This document shows, piece by piece, positions 1-9,394 of a DNA stretch of 27,955 bases. Under the pieces are notes generated by a model that saw only the letters and a program-made list of their open reading frames with translations, was not told the origin of the DNA and made no database searches. Within the stretch, counting starts at the first letter, position 1; the number at the start of each line of letters is the position of its first letter. The stretch covers positions 7,928,071-7,956,025 of the forward strand of contig NZ_CM002285.1 of the NCBI RefSeq assembly GCF_000497445.1. Reading direction: 5' to 3'. The DNA is from Streptomyces roseochromogenus subsp. oscitans DS 12.976. GTDB lineage: Bacteria > Actinomycetota > Actinomycetes > Streptomycetales > Streptomycetaceae. The translations under genes and the position numbers were made by a program.

Positions 1-521
1 TGCTGCTCAGCCGTATCCGCGATGTCGCCGACTACCCCGAGCCCGGGGTGATGTTCAAGGACATCACCCCGCTGCTGGCGGACCCGGCCGCGTTCACGGC
101 GCTCACCGACGCGCTGGCCGAGATCGCCACGAACACCGGCGCGACCAAGGTCGTCGGCCTGGAGGCCCGGGGCTTCATCCTCGGCGCGCCGGTCGCGCTG
201 CGTGCGGGCCTCGGCTTCATCCCGGTCCGCAAGGCGGGCAAGCTGCCCGGAGCGACGCTGCGACAGGCGTACGACCTGGAGTACGGCTCGGCCGAGATCG
301 AGGTGCACGCGGAGGACCTGGCTGCCGGGGACCGCGTCCTGATCGTGGACGACGTCCTCGCCACGGGGGGTACGGCCGAGGCCGCGATCCAGCTGATCCA
401 GCGCGCCGGTGCGGATGTCTCCGGGCTTGCGGTGCTGATGGAACTGGGCTTCCTGGCGGGCCGGGCCCGCCTGGAGCCTGCCCTGGACGGGGCGCCGCTG
501 GAGGCACTGCTCCAGGTCTGA
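1..521 (+). CDS. apt: adenine phosphoribosyltransferase (5' partial)
   Basis: Converts adenine and PRPP to AMP and pyrophosphate in the cytoplasm (purine salvage). The reading frame is open from position 3, upstream of the first internal ATG at 48. Those upstream codons read LLSRIRDVADYPEPGVMFKD, the usual Apt N-terminus, so the real start lies left of the window and the ATG at 48 is only Met in VMFKD. The PRPP-binding signature VLIVDDVLATGGTA is intact near codons 113-126 of the visible part, and the substrate-loop segment GLEARGFILGAP is present. About 173 codons are visible, close to the full family length of about 180. The gene is followed at once by a hairpin terminator and then relA in the same direction, an arrangement I know from Streptomyces. 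Identification is firm. Confidence 0.96.
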   Translation, partial: LLSRIRDVADYPEPGVMFKDITPLLADPAAFTALTDALAEIATNTGATKVVGLEARGFILGAPVALRAGLGFIPVRKAGKLPGATLRQAYDLEYGSAEIEVHAEDLAAGDRVLIVDDVLATGGTAEAAIQLIQRAGADVSGLAVLMELGFLAGRARLEPALDGAPLEALLQV

Positions 522-808
522 GCGGATTGCTGCACAAGCGGCCTCGGCTTCGCCGTAGGCCGCTTTGTGTTTCCCGCCGTCTTGCCCCGCCGTCGCCGTC
601 CGCTGGCCGTCGCCGTCCACTTCCGAGTCACCCGCCGCACGCCCCCAAAGCACCCGGAATCAACCTCCCGGAATCCGGCGGGAGCCTCCCGTGTTTCATC
701 AGTGAACGGTCCTCACTTCTGTCTGAAGGCGATGACCAGCCGCAGGATCGCTACCATGGGGTCTCCGGAGCCTGACCGGGGGACCCGGATCGCGCACGAG
801 GAGCCCTC
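522..808 (+). other. apt-relA intergenic region, 287 bp
   Basis: After the apt terminator this gap holds a 12-bp direct repeat, CCGTCGCCGTCC at 590-601 and 607-618. It also has a less GC-rich stretch around 650-760 that probably carries the relA promoter, which I cannot place with confidence. A possible 25-codon upstream reading frame (756-833) overlaps the relA start. I see no other gene here. Confidence 0.5.
536..570 (+). terminator. intrinsic-type terminator after apt
   Basis: AAGCGGCCT (536-544) pairs perfectly with AGGCCGCTT (557-565). An inner CGGC/GCCG stem (545-548/552-555) closes a TTC loop, and a T-rich stretch follows. It lies 15 nt after the apt stop. It probably limits read-through from apt into relA without necessarily abolishing it. 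Confidence 0.75.
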
Positions 809-3376
<2,568 letters not shown>

Positions 3377-3402
3377 TCCGTGTGACTTCAAGGCCCCACG
3401 CA

Positions 3403-3437
3403 AAAACGCTCGGCTGGGAAACCCAGCCGAGCGTTTT
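3403..3437. terminator. bidirectional terminator between relA and the 61-aa membrane protein gene
   Basis: AAAACGCTCGGCTGGG (3403-3418) and CCCAGCCGAGCGTTTT (3422-3437) form a perfect 16-bp stem with a 3-nt loop, flanked by A and T tracts on both sides. It sits 26 nt past the relA stop and 5 nt past the stop of the leftward small gene, so it can end both convergent transcripts. Confidence 0.93.
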
Positions 3438-3441
3438 CATT

Positions 3442-3627
3442 TCAGCGCGTTCGTCGAAGGCGTACCGTATGTTTGGCAGCCAAGAAAAGACCGGACCCGG
3501 TGAGTACCGCCCCCAGGGCGATGGTCCATCCGGATTTCCCCGGCTCCGCTGACAGATATCCGATACCGGTCAGGGTCAGCAGGATACCCAGAATAAGGCC
3601 TGAGAAATTCGCCCAGAGAGACTTCAT
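3442..3627 (-). CDS. small two-helix membrane protein, unknown function
   Basis: A 61-aa product with two hydrophobic segments, about residues 7-25 (GLILGILLTLTGIGYL) and 34-52 (WTIALGAVLTGSGLFLA), and a basic tail VRLRRTR. This predicts a helical hairpin in the cytoplasmic membrane with the basic end inside. The ATG at 3627 is preceded by a near-perfect Shine-Dalgarno, GGAGGTGAG, which decides this frame over a slightly longer overlapping one and supports a real gene. It starts 26 bp after the stop of the secreted-protein gene on the same strand, so the two are probably co-transcribed, and it ends at the strong terminator. I do not recognise a family. No catalytic motif is visible and the function is unknown. 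Confidence 0.7.
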   Translation of the reverse strand: MKSLWANFSGLILGILLTLTGIGYLSAEPGKSGWTIALGAVLTGSGLFLAAKHTVRLRRTR

Positions 3628-3653
3628 AGTGACTCACCTCCGGTCAGTTCTCT

Positions 3654-4136
3654 TTACGGAGTGCTGTAGATGGGCCACAGGTTGCCGTTGCTGGAGTGGG
3701 CCGTGGCAGGAGTCTGCGGTCCGTACTTGAGTACCGTATCAGTGAAGGTGATCGTGCCGCTGGGGCCGCAGACGGGGAGCTTCTTGGCGAGGCAGGACTG
3801 CAGCACAACCTTCCCCGTCAGGGTGAAGCCGGCCGCGCTTCCGCTCGCGTAGGGCTGGGTGAAGCTCATGTTGATGCCGAGGGCCTGACCCTGGACGTTG
3901 TTGTGACCGGACAGGGTGCCCGACGCGCTGACGAGGTTGCCCTTGCCATCGCGCACGGTGGTGACGACGAAGTCGATTTCTCCGGTGCGGGTCGACTTGT
4001 AGCCACCACCCGGGTAGAACTTGTAGACGTTGCTGGACGTCGTGTTGGCGTATGCAGCCGGAGCTGCGAGGGTGACTCCAGCGGTAGCGGTCACAGCGGC
4101 CAGTGCGGCGGCAGTTATACCGCTGCGGATATTCAT
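3654..4136 (-). CDS. secreted protein of unknown function
   Basis: A 160-aa product starting MNIRSGITAAALAAVTATAG, with an Ala-rich signal peptide ending APAAYA before N31 (an AXA signal peptidase I site). The mature part is about 130 aa, Gly/Ser/Thr-rich, and looks like a small beta-rich domain with two cysteines in LQSCLAKKLPVCGPSG that could form a disulfide outside the cell. The frame stays open to a TTG at 4241, but that codon coincides with a predicted -35 box and abuts a GGGAGG. The ATG at 4136 is the sensible start because it puts the signal peptide at the N-terminus; AAGGA lies about 10 nt upstream. The 61-aa membrane protein gene follows after 26 bp. I cannot assign a family. Base composition here and upstream is lower in GC than in the flanking housekeeping genes, which suggests an accessory locus. 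Confidence 0.75.
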   Translation of the reverse strand: MNIRSGITAAALAAVTATAGVTLAAPAAYANTTSSNVYKFYPGGGYKSTRTGEIDFVVTTVRDGKGNLVSASGTLSGHNNVQGQALGINMSFTQPYASGSAAGFTLTGKVVLQSCLAKKLPVCGPSGTITFTDTVLKYGPQTPATAHSSNGNLWPIYSTP

Positions 4137-4212
4137 GTTCCCCGATTCCTTTATGAAGCCGAACGCGATGGACGACGCCGTTCGGCGCGGCCTGGTCAAA
4201 GCCGCTGCACTG

Positions 4213-4241
4213 ACAATAAAGGTCGAGTTGCTTGTGAGCAA
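4213..4241 (-). promoter_or_regulatory. candidate sigma-HrdB-type promoter for the secreted-protein gene
   Basis: On the minus strand TTGCTC (4236-4241) and TATTGT (4213-4218) are separated by 17 bp. This would give a 5' UTR of about 70 nt before the ATG at 4136. Farther upstream, CCGGATT occurs at 4276-4282 and 4306-4312, exactly 30 bp apart, and could be an operator. This is a consensus match by eye only. Confidence 0.4.
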
Positions 4242-4339
4242 CCTCCCTTTGGCTCAATTAGTGCTCAAATCCGTCCCGGATTGTTTCGGAAATTTATTGG
4301 AATGTCCGGATTCAATAAAGCATGGCGGCACACGAAACT

Positions 4340-4365
4340 GGCCCCGGTCCGTACGGACCGGGGCC
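4340..4365 (-). terminator. terminator after the DUF349 gene
   Basis: A perfect 26-bp palindrome (4340-4365) whose half-site is GGCCCCGGTCCGT, forming a 13-bp stem. It lies 26 bp downstream of the leftward DUF349 stop. On the minus strand it is followed by AGTTTCG and then AT-rich DNA. Confidence 0.8.
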
Positions 4366-4391
4366 AAAACCCGCAACACTTTCAGTGACTT

Positions 4392-5621
4392 CTAGCCACC
4401 GAACTCCTGGAGACCCTTCAGTGCCTGGTCCAGGAGCGCCTGGCGGCCCTCCAGCTCGCGCTCCAGCTTGTCGGCCTTGGCGTTGTTGCCCTGGGCGCGG
4501 GCCTGGTCGATCTGACCCCGCAGCTTGTCCACGGCGGCCTGCAGCTGACCGGTCAGACCCTCGGCACGCGCGCGTGCCTCCGGGTTCGTCCGGCGCCACT
4601 CGGCCTCCTCGGCCTCCTGCAGAGCCCGCTCGACCGTGTGCATCCGGCCCTCGACCTTCGGACGCGCGTCCCGCGGGACATGGCCGATGGCCTCCCAGCG
4701 CTCGTTGATCGAGCGGAAGGCGGCTCGCGCGGTCTTCAGATCGCCGATCGGCAGGAGCTTCTGGGCCTCCTCGGCCAGTTCCTCCTTCAGCTTCAGGTTC
4801 TCCGCCTGCTCCGCGTCCCGCTCCGCGAACAGCGAGCTGCGCGCGGCGAAGAACACGTCCTGGGCACCGCGGAAGCGGTTCCACAGGTCGTCCTCGTGCT
4901 CGCGCTGGGCGCGGCCCGCGGCCTTCCACTGCGCCATCAGCTCGCGGTAGCGAGCCGCCGTCGGACCCCAGTCCGTCGAACCGGACAGCGCCTCGGCCTC
5001 GGCGACCAGCCGCTCCTTGGTCCGGCGGGCCTCCTCGCGCTGCGCGTCCAGCTGAGCGAAGTGCGCCTTGCGCCGCTTGGAGAACGCCGACCGGGCGTGC
5101 GAGAAGCGGTGCCACAACTCGTCGTCGGACTTGCGGTCCAGCCGCGGCAGCCCCTTCCAGGTGTCCACCAGCGACCGCAGCCGCTCACCGGCGGCCCGCC
5201 ACTGGTCGGACTGCGCCAGCTGCTCCGCCTCGGTGACCAGGTCCTCCTTGGCCTTACGGGCCTCGTCGGACTGCTTGGCCCGCTGCTGCTTGCGCTCCTC
5301 GCGACGCGCCTCGACGGTCGCCACGAGCTTGTCCAGCCGCCCCCGGAGCGCGTCCAGGTCGCCCACCGCGTGATGGGCGTCCACCTGCTCGCGCAGGTGG
5401 TCGATCGCGGCCTGGGCGTCCTTCGCCGACAGGTCGGTGGTCTGTACTCGCTTCTCGAGGAGGCCGATCTCGACAACCAGGCCCTCGTACTTGCGCTCGA
5501 AGTAGGCCAGCGCCTCCTCAGGGGAGCCGGCCGCCCAGGATCCGACAACCTGCTCGCCGTCGGCCGTACGCACGTACACGGTCCCCGTCTCGTCGACGCG
5601 GCCCCACGGGTCGCTGCTCAC
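4392..5621 (-). CDS. DUF349 repeat protein
   Basis: A 409-aa, highly charged, mostly helical protein with at least three DUF349-type repeats of about 70 aa. Each carries a W..R...L...W core followed by D.LW.RF and a coiled-coil arm, for example RSLVDTWKGLPRLDRKSDDE, RYRELMAQWKAAGRAQREHE and FRSINERWEAIG. There is no signal peptide or membrane segment, so it is cytoplasmic. The GTG at 5621 (MSSDPWGRVDETG) follows GGAGGAGG by about 4 nt; an in-frame ATG farther up at 5696 lacks a ribosome site. It lies downstream of the cyclophilin gene on the same strand, 142 bp away, with a hairpin in the gap. The family is widespread in actinobacteria but, to my knowledge, has no settled biochemical role. 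Family assignment is firm. Confidence 0.88.
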   Translation of the reverse strand: MSSDPWGRVDETGTVYVRTADGEQVVGSWAAGSPEEALAYFERKYEGLVVEIGLLEKRVQTTDLSAKDAQAAIDHLREQVDAHHAVGDLDALRGRLDKLVATVEARREERKQQRAKQSDEARKAKEDLVTEAEQLAQSDQWRAAGERLRSLVDTWKGLPRLDRKSDDELWHRFSHARSAFSKRRKAHFAQLDAQREEARRTKERLVAEAEALSGSTDWGPTAARYRELMAQWKAAGRAQREHEDDLWNRFRGAQDVFFAARSSLFAERDAEQAENLKLKEELAEEAQKLLPIGDLKTARAAFRSINERWEAIGHVPRDARPKVEGRMHTVERALQEAEEAEWRRTNPEARARAEGLTGQLQAAVDKLRGQIDQARAQGNNAKADKLERELEGRQALLDQALKGLQEFGG

Positions 5622-5637
5622 AGCGCCTCCTCCACAT

Positions 5638-5670
5638 GATGCCTGCGGGGGCTTCGGCGCCCCCGGCATC
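5638..5670 (-). other. hairpin between the cyclophilin and DUF349 genes
   Basis: GATGCC (5638-5643) pairs with GGCATC (5665-5670), and GGGGG (5647-5651) with CCCCC (5660-5664), around a TTCG-containing loop. It lies directly upstream of the DUF349 ribosome site and has no T tract. It may be a leaky terminator or a 5' structure. Confidence 0.4.
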
Positions 5671-5763
5671 GTCCACAGTTTCGTCACGGCCAACATAGGC
5701 GACCAGCGGGTTGCCTGTCCGCATCCAGCGCGACCGAAATTCCGCTGTTGACCGTCATCGCCG

Positions 5764-6567
5764 TCAGGCCTTGGTCACCGTCGCTTTGTTGATCACGACG
5801 GTGGCGTTCGGGGCACCGTCCCCGGCGCCTGTGTTCTCGCCCGCCGCCGCGATCTTCTTCAGCACCTTCAGGCCCGCCGCGTCGACCGTGCCGAACGGCG
5901 TGTAGTTGGGCGGCAACGGGCTGTTCTCGAAGACGAGGAAGAACTGGCTGCCGTTCGTGTTCGGCCCGTTGTTCGCCATCGCGACCGTGCCCGCCGGGTA
6001 GACGGTCCCCTTCAGGCTCGGGTCCTTGAGGTTCTCGTCACGCATCTTGTACCCGGGACCACCGGTGCCCGTGGCCGTCGGGTCGCCGCACTGGAGCACG
6101 AAGATGCCCTTGGTGACCAGGCGGTGGCACTTGGTGTGGTCGAAGAAGCCCTGGCCCGCCAGGAAGTTGAAGGAATTGACCGTGTGCGGCGCCGCGGCCG
6201 CCTTGAGCGCGACGTCGATGTCACCGCACGTCGTGGCGAGCTTCATCGAGTACTTCGCCGACGTGTCGATCGTCAGCGCCGGCTCCTTCTTCCAGCTCAG
6301 CTTCTTCACCGAGCCGGCCGCCGGCTTCGCGCACGGGTCGGGGGCCTTCGTCGGCTTGACGTCCGCGGCGGTGTTGCTCTTCTTGTCGTCGCCCTTCAGC
6401 ACACCCGTCGTGTACAGCGCGACACTGCCGATCACGATCACGCCCAGTACCGACGCGATCACGGAGTTGCGCGCGCGGGCCTTGCGGCGCGCCTGGGTGC
6501 GCCGCTGCTGCTGCCGCAAGAACTTCTCCCGGGCGAGCTGACGCCGCCGCTGCTCCTGGCTGACCAC
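5764..6567 (-). CDS. membrane-anchored cyclophilin-type peptidyl-prolyl isomerase
   Basis: Catalyses cis-trans isomerisation of prolyl bonds, here outside the membrane. The 267-aa product begins with a very basic segment (residues 1-34, rich in R, K and Q), then one membrane helix at about 35-53 (SVIASVLGVIVIGSVALY), a short linker, and a cyclophilin domain from about 105 to the end. Family motifs include HTVNSFNFLAGQGFFD, the CHRLV segment with the catalytic-type Arg149, and NTNGSQFFLVFENSPLPP. Four cysteines (79, 114, 147, 160) are present. The GTG at 6567 has GAGGAG upstream on the minus strand. It diverges from the MBL hydrolase gene across 178 bp and precedes the DUF349 gene. The topology suggests a role in folding exported proteins. 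Confidence 0.92.
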   Translation of the reverse strand: MVSQEQRRRQLAREKFLRQQQRRTQARRKARARNSVIASVLGVIVIGSVALYTTGVLKGDDKKSNTAADVKPTKAPDPCAKPAAGSVKKLSWKKEPALTIDTSAKYSMKLATTCGDIDVALKAAAAPHTVNSFNFLAGQGFFDHTKCHRLVTKGIFVLQCGDPTATGTGGPGYKMRDENLKDPSLKGTVYPAGTVAMANNGPNTNGSQFFLVFENSPLPPNYTPFGTVDAAGLKVLKKIAAAGENTGAGDGAPNATVVINKATVTKA

Positions 6568-6692
6568 CGGGTTCTCTCCTCATGCGTGTCGTGTGTCGAC
6601 CGGTACGCGTGCGGCTGCGTGGCTCTCGTGGGCCGACCGCTGCGTGTAGCCCCGTACCGTATATGGGTTCGCTGAGGAAACGGCAGCGCCGG

Positions 6693-6698
6693 TAGGCT
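6693..6698 (+). promoter_or_regulatory. candidate -10 box for the MBL-hisS pair
   Basis: TAGGCT at 6693-6698 is a common Streptomyces -10 form. A weak TTCGCT (6668-6673) lies 19 bp upstream, longer than ideal. It would start the transcript about 40 nt before the GTG at 6746. The same 178-bp gap must also carry the promoter of the divergent cyclophilin gene. Confidence 0.28.
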
Positions 6699-6745
6699 CT
6701 GACTGCAGCTGAAGCCGCCTGTAATCGACACAACGAAGGACGATC

Positions 6746-7453
6746 GTGCTCATTGCCGGGTTCCCTGCCGGGGCCTGGGGGACGAACTGTTATCTCGTCG
6801 CCCCCGCCGCCGGTGAGGAGTGCGTGATCATCGACCCCGGCCACCAGGCCGCCGAAGGTGTCGAGGAAGCGCTGAAGAAGCATCGGCTCAAGCCCGTCGC
6901 CGTCGTCCTCACCCACGGCCACATCGACCACGTCGCCTCGGTCGTCCCGGTCTGCGGCGCACACGGCGTGCCAGCCTGGATCCACCCCGAGGACCGCTAC
7001 ATGATGAGCGACCCCGAGAGGGCGCTCGGCCGGTCCATCGGCATGCCGTTGATGGGCGAGCTGACCGTGGGGGAGCCGGACGACGTCCGGGAGCTGACGA
7101 ACGGCACCGCCCTCGAACTGGCCGGCCTCACGTTCTCCGTCGCGCACGCGCCGGGCCATACCAAGGGGTCGGTGACCTTCCGGATGCCCGAGACCGCCGA
7201 CATCCCGTCGGTGTTCTTCTCCGGGGATCTGCTGTTCGCCGGCTCCATCGGACGCACCGACATGCCGGGCGGATCCATGGCGGACATGCTCGAGTCGCTG
7301 GCCCGCGTGTGCCTGCCGCTCGACGACTCCACCGTGGTGCTGTCCGGCCACGGCCCCCAGACGACCATCGGCCAGGAGCGCGCCACCAACCCCTATCTGC
7401 GGCAGGTGGCCGCCGGGCAGGGAGCTTCCCCGGCTCCCCGACGAGGAATGTGA
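6746..7453 (+). CDS. metallo-beta-lactamase-fold hydrolase (glyoxalase II-like)
   Basis: A 235-aa cytoplasmic metal-dependent hydrolase. The metal-binding set of the family is complete: THGHIDHV (H57, H59, D61, H62), APGHTKGS (H138), SGDLLF (D161) and LSGHGPQT (H202). It resembles hydroxyacylglutathione hydrolase/YcbL-type enzymes. Actinomycetes use mycothiol rather than glutathione, so the natural substrate is probably another thioester or ester, and I cannot name it. The GTG at 6746 follows GAAGGA by 5 nt. hisS starts 12 bp after its stop, so the two form an operon, a pairing I recall from Streptomyces. The last ten or so residues (ASPAPRRGM) lie over a small GGGAGC/GCTCCC hairpin and look like a loose tail. 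Confidence 0.9.
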   Translation: MLIAGFPAGAWGTNCYLVAPAAGEECVIIDPGHQAAEGVEEALKKHRLKPVAVVLTHGHIDHVASVVPVCGAHGVPAWIHPEDRYMMSDPERALGRSIGMPLMGELTVGEPDDVRELTNGTALELAGLTFSVAHAPGHTKGSVTFRMPETADIPSVFFSGDLLFAGSIGRTDMPGGSMADMLESLARVCLPLDDSTVVLSGHGPQTTIGQERATNPYLRQVAAGQGASPAPRRGM

Positions 7454-7465
7454 CGAGAGATCTCT

Positions 7466-8728
7466 GTGAGCACTTTCAAGGCCCCCAAGGGCACGTACGA
7501 CCTGCTGCCGCCGGACAGCGCCAAGTTCCTGGCCGTCCGTGAGGCGATCGCCGCACCGCTCAGGAGCTCCGGCTACGGCTACATCGAGACGCCCGGATTC
7601 GAGAGTGTGGAGCTGTTCGCGCGCGGCGTCGGTGAGTCCACCGACATCGTGACCAAGGAGATGTACGCCTTCGAGACCAAGGGCGGCGACAAGCTGGCCC
7701 TGCGTCCGGAGGGCACCGCCTCCGTCCTGCGCGCGGCCCTCGAAGCCAACCTGCACAAGTCGGGCAACCTCCCGGTCAAGCTCTGGTACTCGGGCTCGTA
7801 CTACCGCTACGAGCGCCCCCAGAAGGGCCGGTACCGGCACTTCTCCCAGGTCGGTGCCGAGGCGATCGGCGCGGAGGACCCGGCGCTGGACGCCGAGCTG
7901 ATCATCCTGGCCGACCAGGCGTACCGCTCGCTGGGCCTGCGCGACTTCCGCGTCCTGCTGAACAGCCTCGGCGACAAGGAATGCCGGCCGGTGTACCGGG
8001 CCGCGCTGCAGGAGTTCCTGCGCGGGCTGGACCTGGACGAGGACACGCGTCAGCGCGTCGACATCAACCCGCTCCGGGTTCTCGACGACAAGCGTGAGTC
8101 GGTCCAGAAGCAGCTGACGGGTGTCCCGCTGCTGCGCGACTACCTGTGCGACGCCTGCAAGGCCTACCACGAGGAGGTCCGCGACCTGATCACCGCGGCG
8201 GGCGTCGCCTTCGAGGACGACCCGAAGCTGGTGCGCGGCCTGGACTACTACACCCGCACCACCTTCGAGTTCGTGCACGACGGACTCGGCTCGCAGTCGG
8301 CGGTGGGCGGCGGCGGCCGCTACGACGGCCTCTCCGAGATGATCGGCGGCCCCGCGCTGCCGTCCGTCGGCTGGGCTCTCGGCGTCGACCGCACGGTCCT
8401 CGCCCTGGAGGCCGAGGGCGTGGAGCTGGACCTCCCGTCCACGACGTCGGTCTACGCCGTCCCGCTCGGCGAGGAGGCCCGCCGGGTGCTGTTCGCGAAG
8501 GTCACCGAGCTGCGCAAGGTCGGCATCTCGGCGGACTTCTCGTACGGCGGCAAGGGCCTGAAGGGCGCCATGAAGAACGCCAACCGCAGCGGCGCCCGCT
8601 ACACGATCGTGGCCGGCGAACGCGACCTCGCCGAGGGCGTCGTCCAGCTCAAGGACATGGACTCCGGCGAGCAGACGGCGATCGGCGTGAACGAGATCGT
8701 CGCGGAACTGGAGTCCCGGCTCGGCTAG
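7466..8728 (+). CDS. hisS: histidyl-tRNA synthetase
   Basis: Charges tRNA-His with histidine. The 420-aa length is normal for a class II HisRS. The N-terminus [15 protein letters not shown] is typical. Motif 2 lies in [20 protein letters not shown] (residues 113-132). The histidine-specific segment [15 protein letters not shown] has R257, GGGGRYDGL is at 281-289, and motif 3 is GWALGVDRT at 302-310. A C-terminal anticodon-binding domain follows from about 325. The GTG at 7466 gives MSTFKAPKG; the ribosome site is weak (GAGAGA), in keeping with coupling to the MBL gene 12 bp upstream. A bidirectional terminator ends the unit. Confidence 0.98.
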   Translation: MSTFKAPKGTYDLLPPDSAKFLAVREAIAAPLRSSGYGYIETPGFESVELFARGVGESTDIVTKEMYAFETKGGDKLALRPEGTASVLRAALEANLHKSGNLPVKLWYSGSYYRYERPQKGRYRHFSQVGAEAIGAEDPALDAELIILADQAYRSLGLRDFRVLLNSLGDKECRPVYRAALQEFLRGLDLDEDTRQRVDINPLRVLDDKRESVQKQLTGVPLLRDYLCDACKAYHEEVRDLITAAGVAFEDDPKLVRGLDYYTRTTFEFVHDGLGSQSAVGGGGRYDGLSEMIGGPALPSVGWALGVDRTVLALEAEGVELDLPSTTSVYAVPLGEEARRVLFAKVTELRKVGISADFSYGGKGLKGAMKNANRSGARYTIVAGERDLAEGVVQLKDMDSGEQTAIGVNEIVAELESRLG

Positions 8729-8741
8729 TCCGTCCGTGACG

Positions 8742-8767
8742 GAGGGCGCCGGGGATCCGGCGCCCTC
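8742..8767. terminator. bidirectional terminator between hisS and the response regulator gene
   Basis: GAGGGCGCCGG (8742-8752) and CCGGCGCCCTC (8757-8767) form a perfect 11-bp stem with a GGAT loop. It starts 13 nt after the hisS stop and directly abuts the stop of the leftward regulator gene, serving both convergent genes. No long T tract follows. Confidence 0.82.
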
Positions 8768-9394
8768 TCACTGTTCCAGCAACCCGTACCGCATGGCGCT
8801 CGTCACCGCCGCCGTACGGTCGTCCACCCCCAGCTTGCCGAAGATCCGCAGGAGATGGGTCTTCACCGTCGATTCACCGATGAACAGGCGGCGGCCGATC
8901 TCCGCGTTCGTGCAGCCCTCGGCGACCAGCCGCAGTACCGCCGTCTCCCGCTGCGACAACCGGGGCCGCTCCGGCCTGGTCCGCAGCTGGTCGACCAGAC
9001 GTGCCGCGACCGACGGTGCCAGCACGGTCTCGCCCCGCGCAGCGGCCCGTACCGCGTCCGCCAGTTCCCGCCGGGGCAGGTCCTTGAGCAGATACCCGGC
9101 GGCGCCCGCCTCCACGGCACGCAGGATGTCCCGGTCCGTCTCGTACGTCGTCAGGACGATCACCCGGCACGGCAGTCCGGCCGCCGTCATCCGCGCGATC
9201 GAGTCCACGCCCGAGCCGCCCGGCATGCGCAGGTCCATCAGCACGATGTCCGGGCGCAGTTCGGCCGCCAGCGCCTCCGCCCGCGGCCCGCTAGCCGCGT
9301 CGCCGATCACCTCCAGATCCGGTTCGGCGCTCAGCATGGCGCGCAGTCCCTCCCGTACGACGGGGTGGTCGTCGGCCAGGACGATACGGATCAC
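8768..9394 (-). CDS. NarL/FixJ-family response regulator
   Basis: A 208-aa DNA-binding response regulator, the output partner of the kinase encoded just upstream. The receiver domain (1-120) has the acidic pair D8-D9, phospho-acceptor D54 in VLMDLRMPGG, T82 and K104. The C-terminal LuxR-type helix-turn-helix (about 143-208) has LSQRETAVLRLVAEGCTNAE and STVKTHLLRIFGKLGV. The GTG at 9394 overlaps the kinase stop by 4 bp (GTGA), giving translational coupling. As last gene of the transporter cassette it most likely controls that operon; no operator can be pinpointed by eye. Confidence 0.93.
   Translation of the reverse strand: MIRIVLADDHPVVREGLRAMLSAEPDLEVIGDAASGPRAEALAAELRPDIVLMDLRMPGGSGVDSIARMTAAGLPCRVIVLTTYETDRDILRAVEAGAAGYLLKDLPRRELADAVRAAARGETVLAPSVAARLVDQLRTRPERPRLSQRETAVLRLVAEGCTNAEIGRRLFIGESTVKTHLLRIFGKLGVDDRTAAVTSAMRYGLLEQ

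Noticed and set aside
4137..4241. Extended N-terminus of the secreted protein from the TTG at 4241
   Set aside because: The extra 35 residues would bury the signal peptide, and the TTG coincides with the predicted -35 box with no spacing to its nearest GGGAGG.
4137..4320. Known riboswitch (e.g. ydaO-type) upstream of the secreted-protein gene
   Set aside because: GGGGAAC near the start codon was suggestive, but no other conserved ydaO segments or long-range pairing are present and the proposed 5' UTR is only about 70 nt.
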